A DNA stretch of 64,000 nucleotides from Chloroflexi bacterium HGW-Chloroflexi-4 (GTDB lineage: Bacteria > Chloroflexota > Anaerolineae > Anaerolineales > Anaerolineaceae), in assembly GCA_002840715.1 (NCBI GenBank), contig PHBW01000007.1, positions 43,653 to 107,652 of the forward strand, read 5' to 3'. Made by a program: the position numbers and the translations under genes. Positions 60,819 through 64,000 of this stretch are shown here, in pieces (within the stretch, counting starts at the first letter, position 1; each line of letters begins with the position of its first letter). The notes under the pieces were generated by a model. That model did not search any database and was not told the DNA's origin. It saw only the letters and a list, made by a program, of their open reading frames with translations.

Positions 60819-62321
60819 TTAGAGACCGTAAATTTCGCTGTACTTGGTCTTGAGGTAGCGCATGTATGGTTCAGGCGTAATGGTTGAGCCGGTGACTTCT
60901 TTGACCAATGCCTGCGGTTCAAATTTGGCGCCGTGCTGATGGATTCTTACACGCAGCCATGAGAGAAGTTCATCGAATTTACCCTGTTCGATTTGGGCTT
61001 CAAGATTTGGAATGTCTTGATTGATCTTTTCCCATAACTGTGAAGAGACCAGGTTGCCAAGTGCATAAGTCGGGAAGTAGCCAATACTGCCGGTGGACCA
61101 ATGAACATCCTGCAGTACGCCCAAACTATCAGTGGCAGGAACCACGCCCAAATAATCTTTCATGCGGGCGTTCCAGGCTTCGGGCAAATCTTTGACTTTC
61201 AAAGATCCTTCCATGAGGGCGATCTCAAGTTCGAGACGCAGCATGACATGCAGGTTGTAAGTGGCCTCATCCGCTTCAACACGGATCAAGGAAGGCTCAA
61301 CCTTGTTGATGCCTCTATAAAACGCATCCAGGCTGACGTTTCCAAGCTGGGAGGGGAAGAGTTTCACCAGTTTGGGATAGAAGAACTTCCAGAAGGGTTT
61401 GGAACGGCCGACCAGATTTTCCCACATGCGCGATTGTGATTCATGCACGGCCATGGAGGTGCCAGTAGCCAGGGGTGTACGCGCCAGGGTGTGATTGATT
61501 CCCTGTTCATAGAGAGCGTGTCCGCCTTCGTGCATGGTGCTGAATAAGGCTGAAGCGGCTCGTTCAGGATCAAAACGAGTAGTGATGCGGATGTCGTCAA
61601 TGCCAAATCCGGTGGTGAAAGGATGGACGGCTTTATCCTGACGTCCGCGGTTCCAGTCATATCCAAAGCGGGTGATCACATCCACGCCAAAATCCCACTG
61701 ACCTTTTTCATCATAAGGGATGTGCAGGAAGCTGTCATCGATCACGGGTTTTTCAGAGATGGCTTTTAACAGCTCAACCTGCTGCGGGCGAAGTTTGCCG
61801 AAGATATCTTTTACTTCACTGGTTTTGAGACCGGGTTCAAAATCATCCAGCAGGGGATCGTAAACATGATCCCAGGGTTTGAAGAAATCGGCATATTGGC
61901 GGCGCAGTTCAACCACTTTTTCGAGGTGGGGGCGGAAAAGTTCAAAGTCGTTGTTGGCCTTGGCTTCTTCCCACACACTCTGGCTGGTGGTGGTTTCTTT
62001 GGCAAATTCAGCAACCCATTGTGTTGATACCTTGATCTGTTTGTCATAGTCATGCGCGATACGCTTGATCATGCAAGCATCATCAGAACGTGGATCGAGA
62101 GATTCAGCATAGGGTTTCAGGTCATTCAACAATTCACCCACTTCAGGAGAAGTGAATTTGTCATGCATCAACCCTGCGATCGTTTCAAGAATATTGCCAC
62201 GATCTTCAGCCCCACCCCGGGGCATGTTTACCTGTTGATCCCAACCCAGCAGCGCTTCAGCCCTGCCCAGGTCGGTCACTTCTGCCATGATCTTTTTGAA
62301 CTGTTCCAATTTTTGATTCAT
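60819..62321 (-). CDS. carboxypeptidase M32 (carboxypeptidase Taq family)
   Basis: This 500-residue cytoplasmic zinc metallocarboxypeptidase shows MHEGGHALYEQG (HExxH) near residue 265, ESQSRMWENLVGRSKPFW shortly after and the family start LGRAEALLGWDQQVNMP. The length is exactly that of the family. It removes C-terminal residues from peptides. AAGGAAA lies before the ATG. It is transcribed after the SerA gene with a 21-base gap. Confidence 0.95.
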   Translation of the reverse strand: MNQKLEQFKKIMAEVTDLGRAEALLGWDQQVNMPRGGAEDRGNILETIAGLMHDKFTSPEVGELLNDLKPYAESLDPRSDDACMIKRIAHDYDKQIKVSTQWVAEFAKETTTSQSVWEEAKANNDFELFRPHLEKVVELRRQYADFFKPWDHVYDPLLDDFEPGLKTSEVKDIFGKLRPQQVELLKAISEKPVIDDSFLHIPYDEKGQWDFGVDVITRFGYDWNRGRQDKAVHPFTTGFGIDDIRITTRFDPERAASALFSTMHEGGHALYEQGINHTLARTPLATGTSMAVHESQSRMWENLVGRSKPFWKFFYPKLVKLFPSQLGNVSLDAFYRGINKVEPSLIRVEADEATYNLHVMLRLELEIALMEGSLKVKDLPEAWNARMKDYLGVVPATDSLGVLQDVHWSTGSIGYFPTYALGNLVSSQLWEKINQDIPNLEAQIEQGKFDELLSWLRVRIHQHGAKFEPQALVKEVTGSTITPEPYMRYLKTKYSEIYGL

Positions 62322-62342
62322 AGAAATTTTTCCTTTTTTGAC

Positions 62343-63284
62343 TTAAGCTACTTTCCATCTAAGTGGTGAACCATTCAAAGCTGCCAACACTTCTTCAGCA
62401 ATATCATTGGATGCCCGCTGTTGGGCTTCAAGCGTTTGCGCGCCCACATGGGGTGTGCAGACCAGTTTAGGATGCGATACCAGGTTAGTCAGGCCGGGCG
62501 GTTCCGTCACAAAAACATCCAGTGCGGCGCCGGCGACTATGCCGCTATTCAATGCTTCGAACAATGCATTCTCGTCTATCACGCCGCCTCGGGCAGCACA
62601 AATGAGATAAACGCCTTTTTTCATTTTAGCAAATGCATCTGCATTAATCAAACCTTTGGTCTCATTGGTTAGCGGTAGATGCATGGTGATCAAATCAGAA
62701 TGCTGCAGCAATTCATCCATGCTGAATGGCTGGCCACCACGTTTGGTGATTTCATCAGCAGGAACCATGGGGTCATAACCCAAAACGGTCATATCAAACG
62801 CTGCCGCCCTCTTGGCTACCGCAGCACCGATGCGTCCGAAACCTATCACGCCCAGGGTTTTACCACTTAATTCAACGCCTTCCAACTCTTTCTTCAACCA
62901 CTTGCCAGCTTTCATGCCAGCATCAGCCCGGGCAATTTGACGCACTGCATTCAACATTAATCCAAAGGTCAGTTCGGCCACTGCAATGGTTGTAGACACC
63001 GGTGCATTAACCACGGTCACACCATGATCTTTTGCAGCATTCAGGTCGATGTTATCCACACCCACGCCGGCGCGCCCCACTACTTTTAGATTTTTTGCAG
63101 CTTCAAAAACAGCCGCGGTCACTTTTGTTCGTCCGCGGACTATTATTACATCTATATCAACTATTTGTTTTAACAAATCCTCAGGGGTTATACCTGTCAT
63201 ATCCACCACGTCGGCGGATTTCTTCAAAATAGCTATTCCGTTGGAATCAAGACCATCCGTAATCAAAATTTTCGGCACAGACAA
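62343..63284 (-). CDS. serA: D-3-phosphoglycerate dehydrogenase-type 2-hydroxyacid dehydrogenase
   Basis: This 313-residue NAD-dependent enzyme oxidises 3-phosphoglycerate to 3-phosphohydroxypyruvate in serine synthesis. It has the Rossmann GFGRIG, the catalytic Arg in CAARGGVIDE, a Glu in VTEPPG and the catalytic His in PHVGAQT. It lacks the C-terminal ASB/ACT domains of long SerA proteins. The start is TTG at 63282-63284, with AAAGGAGG six bases upstream; the longer frame from TTG 63302 includes that site in its coding part and is rejected. Other D-2-hydroxyacid dehydrogenases are a possible alternative. Confidence 0.9.
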   Translation of the reverse strand: MSVPKILITDGLDSNGIAILKKSADVVDMTGITPEDLLKQIVDIDVIIVRGRTKVTAAVFEAAKNLKVVGRAGVGVDNIDLNAAKDHGVTVVNAPVSTTIAVAELTFGLMLNAVRQIARADAGMKAGKWLKKELEGVELSGKTLGVIGFGRIGAAVAKRAAAFDMTVLGYDPMVPADEITKRGGQPFSMDELLQHSDLITMHLPLTNETKGLINADAFAKMKKGVYLICAARGGVIDENALFEALNSGIVAGAALDVFVTEPPGLTNLVSHPKLVCTPHVGAQTLEAQQRASNDIAEEVLAALNGSPLRWKVA

Positions 63285-63391
63285 TTGGTTCCTCCTTTTC
63301 AATTTTAATTAAATCTTAATTAATTTTACTCCATTTCGGGTAGTCCGATGAGACTGGTTGAGGCAAATAGGTTGGATGGTACAATTTGTGT

Positions 63392-64000
63392 GTGAATAAC
63401 TTAAAGAATACTTTAGAGACCCGCCTCAATCCGCGGATGTATGATTCAGAGCCTCTCAAACGCTGCTGCCTGGAGGAATGTATTGGCGCATGCTGCGTCT
63501 TTGGAGTTTGGTTGGATCCGCGCGAAGTGCAGGATATTATCGCCAATGCCGACTTAATTCTGCCCTTCATGCCTGAAACAGCAAGAATTCCCGGTGAGTG
63601 GTTTGCCCCAGTAGAAGATAATGATGCCCACAGCCCAAGCGGCAAGGTGCTGCATACGGCGGTTGAAAATGCTCCGTGGCACCACGGCAATACGGCGTGT
63701 ATTTTCTGTTTAACAGATGGAAAATGCGCTCTTCAAGTCGCAGCCGTGGCAAACAATCTTCACCCCTGGCGATTTAAACCTTTTTACTGCATCCTGCATC
63801 CGCTTGATCAAGATGAACAAGGCCGCTTCACTGTGGATACAGTAGACGCACTGCTGGCAGAAAAAGGAAGCTGTCTGAGGGCTGCTGAAGAAACCACACC
63901 GCTGATTGAGATTTTTGCCCCCGAATTGGAATACTTTCTGGGTGATAAAGGCTACCTGGCAATGCAAGAAGTTGCCGCTGAGAGACGGAAGGACGAACAA
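63392..64000 (+). CDS. DUF3109-like cysteine-rich protein (runs off window)
   Basis: An open frame of 203 codons runs to the right edge from GTG at 63392; TTG at 63386 is another possible start, with a weak GGATGG site upstream. The protein has CCLEECIGACC near residue 25, CIFCLTDGKC near residue 105 and later single Cys in FYCILHP and GSCLRAA, the layout of DUF3109/YkgJ-type proteins, which probably bind metal or an iron-sulfur cluster. It is divergent from the SerA gene. Confidence 0.75.
   Translation, partial: MNNLKNTLETRLNPRMYDSEPLKRCCLEECIGACCVFGVWLDPREVQDIIANADLILPFMPETARIPGEWFAPVEDNDAHSPSGKVLHTAVENAPWHHGNTACIFCLTDGKCALQVAAVANNLHPWRFKPFYCILHPLDQDEQGRFTVDTVDALLAEKGSCLRAAEETTPLIEIFAPELEYFLGDKGYLAMQEVAAERRKDEQ

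Overview
The window reads as a chromosomal segment of an anaerobic, fermentative Chloroflexota bacterium, most likely class Anaerolineae. This is an inference. It rests on lipoproteins with long Thr/Pro/Ala/Glu-rich linkers after the lipobox, many ABC uptake systems, a tungsten-type aldehyde:ferredoxin oxidoreductase, a two-subunit class I fumarase, an M32 carboxypeptidase and a sortase. Base composition is moderate over most of the window and visibly AT-richer between about 38.5 and 51.2 kb.

1-30.6 kb is a catabolic region. It holds a truncated aldehyde:ferredoxin oxidoreductase, a chemoreceptor, a ribose-type ABC importer between two esterases, a branched-chain-amino-acid-type (Liv) importer, a creatininase/U32-like/cupin group, an Ldh2-type dehydrogenase, a third esterase, an MBL hydrolase, malic enzyme, fumarase, a nitroreductase, a glutaconate-type CoA-transferase and a small 2[4Fe-4S] ferredoxin. 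Two IclR and two LysR regulators are interspersed. Several promoters carry a TGAAAC-N3-GTTTCA-like operator directly after the -10 box, which points to one regulon linking sensing, oxidation and C4-acid metabolism. The two LysR genes share an almost identical promoter and operator design.

30.6-31.4 kb has no recognisable gene. It contains a strong extended -10 promoter, a 3' half of an initiator-like tRNA and several hairpins. 31.4-38.5 kb is a beta-fructoside operon: LacI regulator, binding protein, two permeases, GH32 enzyme and ROK sugar kinase.

38.5-51.2 kb is an accessory island. It has an orphan Xre/MbcA/ParS-type antitoxin, Xre regulators, DUF3892 and DUF2188 proteins, an Xre-ImmA pair, a dead 5' fragment of a type I methyltransferase gene (hsdM) and an unusual adenylate-forming-like protein. 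It ends in a Tn7-like module: a fused TnsA-TnsB transposase, a TnsC ATPase and two long TniQ/TnsD proteins. The module lies next to a tRNA-Lys gene whose 5' end is tandemly duplicated. No CRISPR array or cas gene was seen, so this looks like a protein-guided, tRNA-associated Tn7-like element with two targeting proteins. It is the best candidate here for a little-described system.

51.4-64 kb looks like ordinary backbone: a class V aminotransferase, a sortase, a NagD-like phosphatase, two CDF metal transporters (the second behind a leader with an intrinsic terminator), a small regulatory-protein cluster, an MFS exporter, a lipoprotein, carboxypeptidase M32, phosphoglycerate dehydrogenase (SerA) and a truncated DUF3109-like protein.
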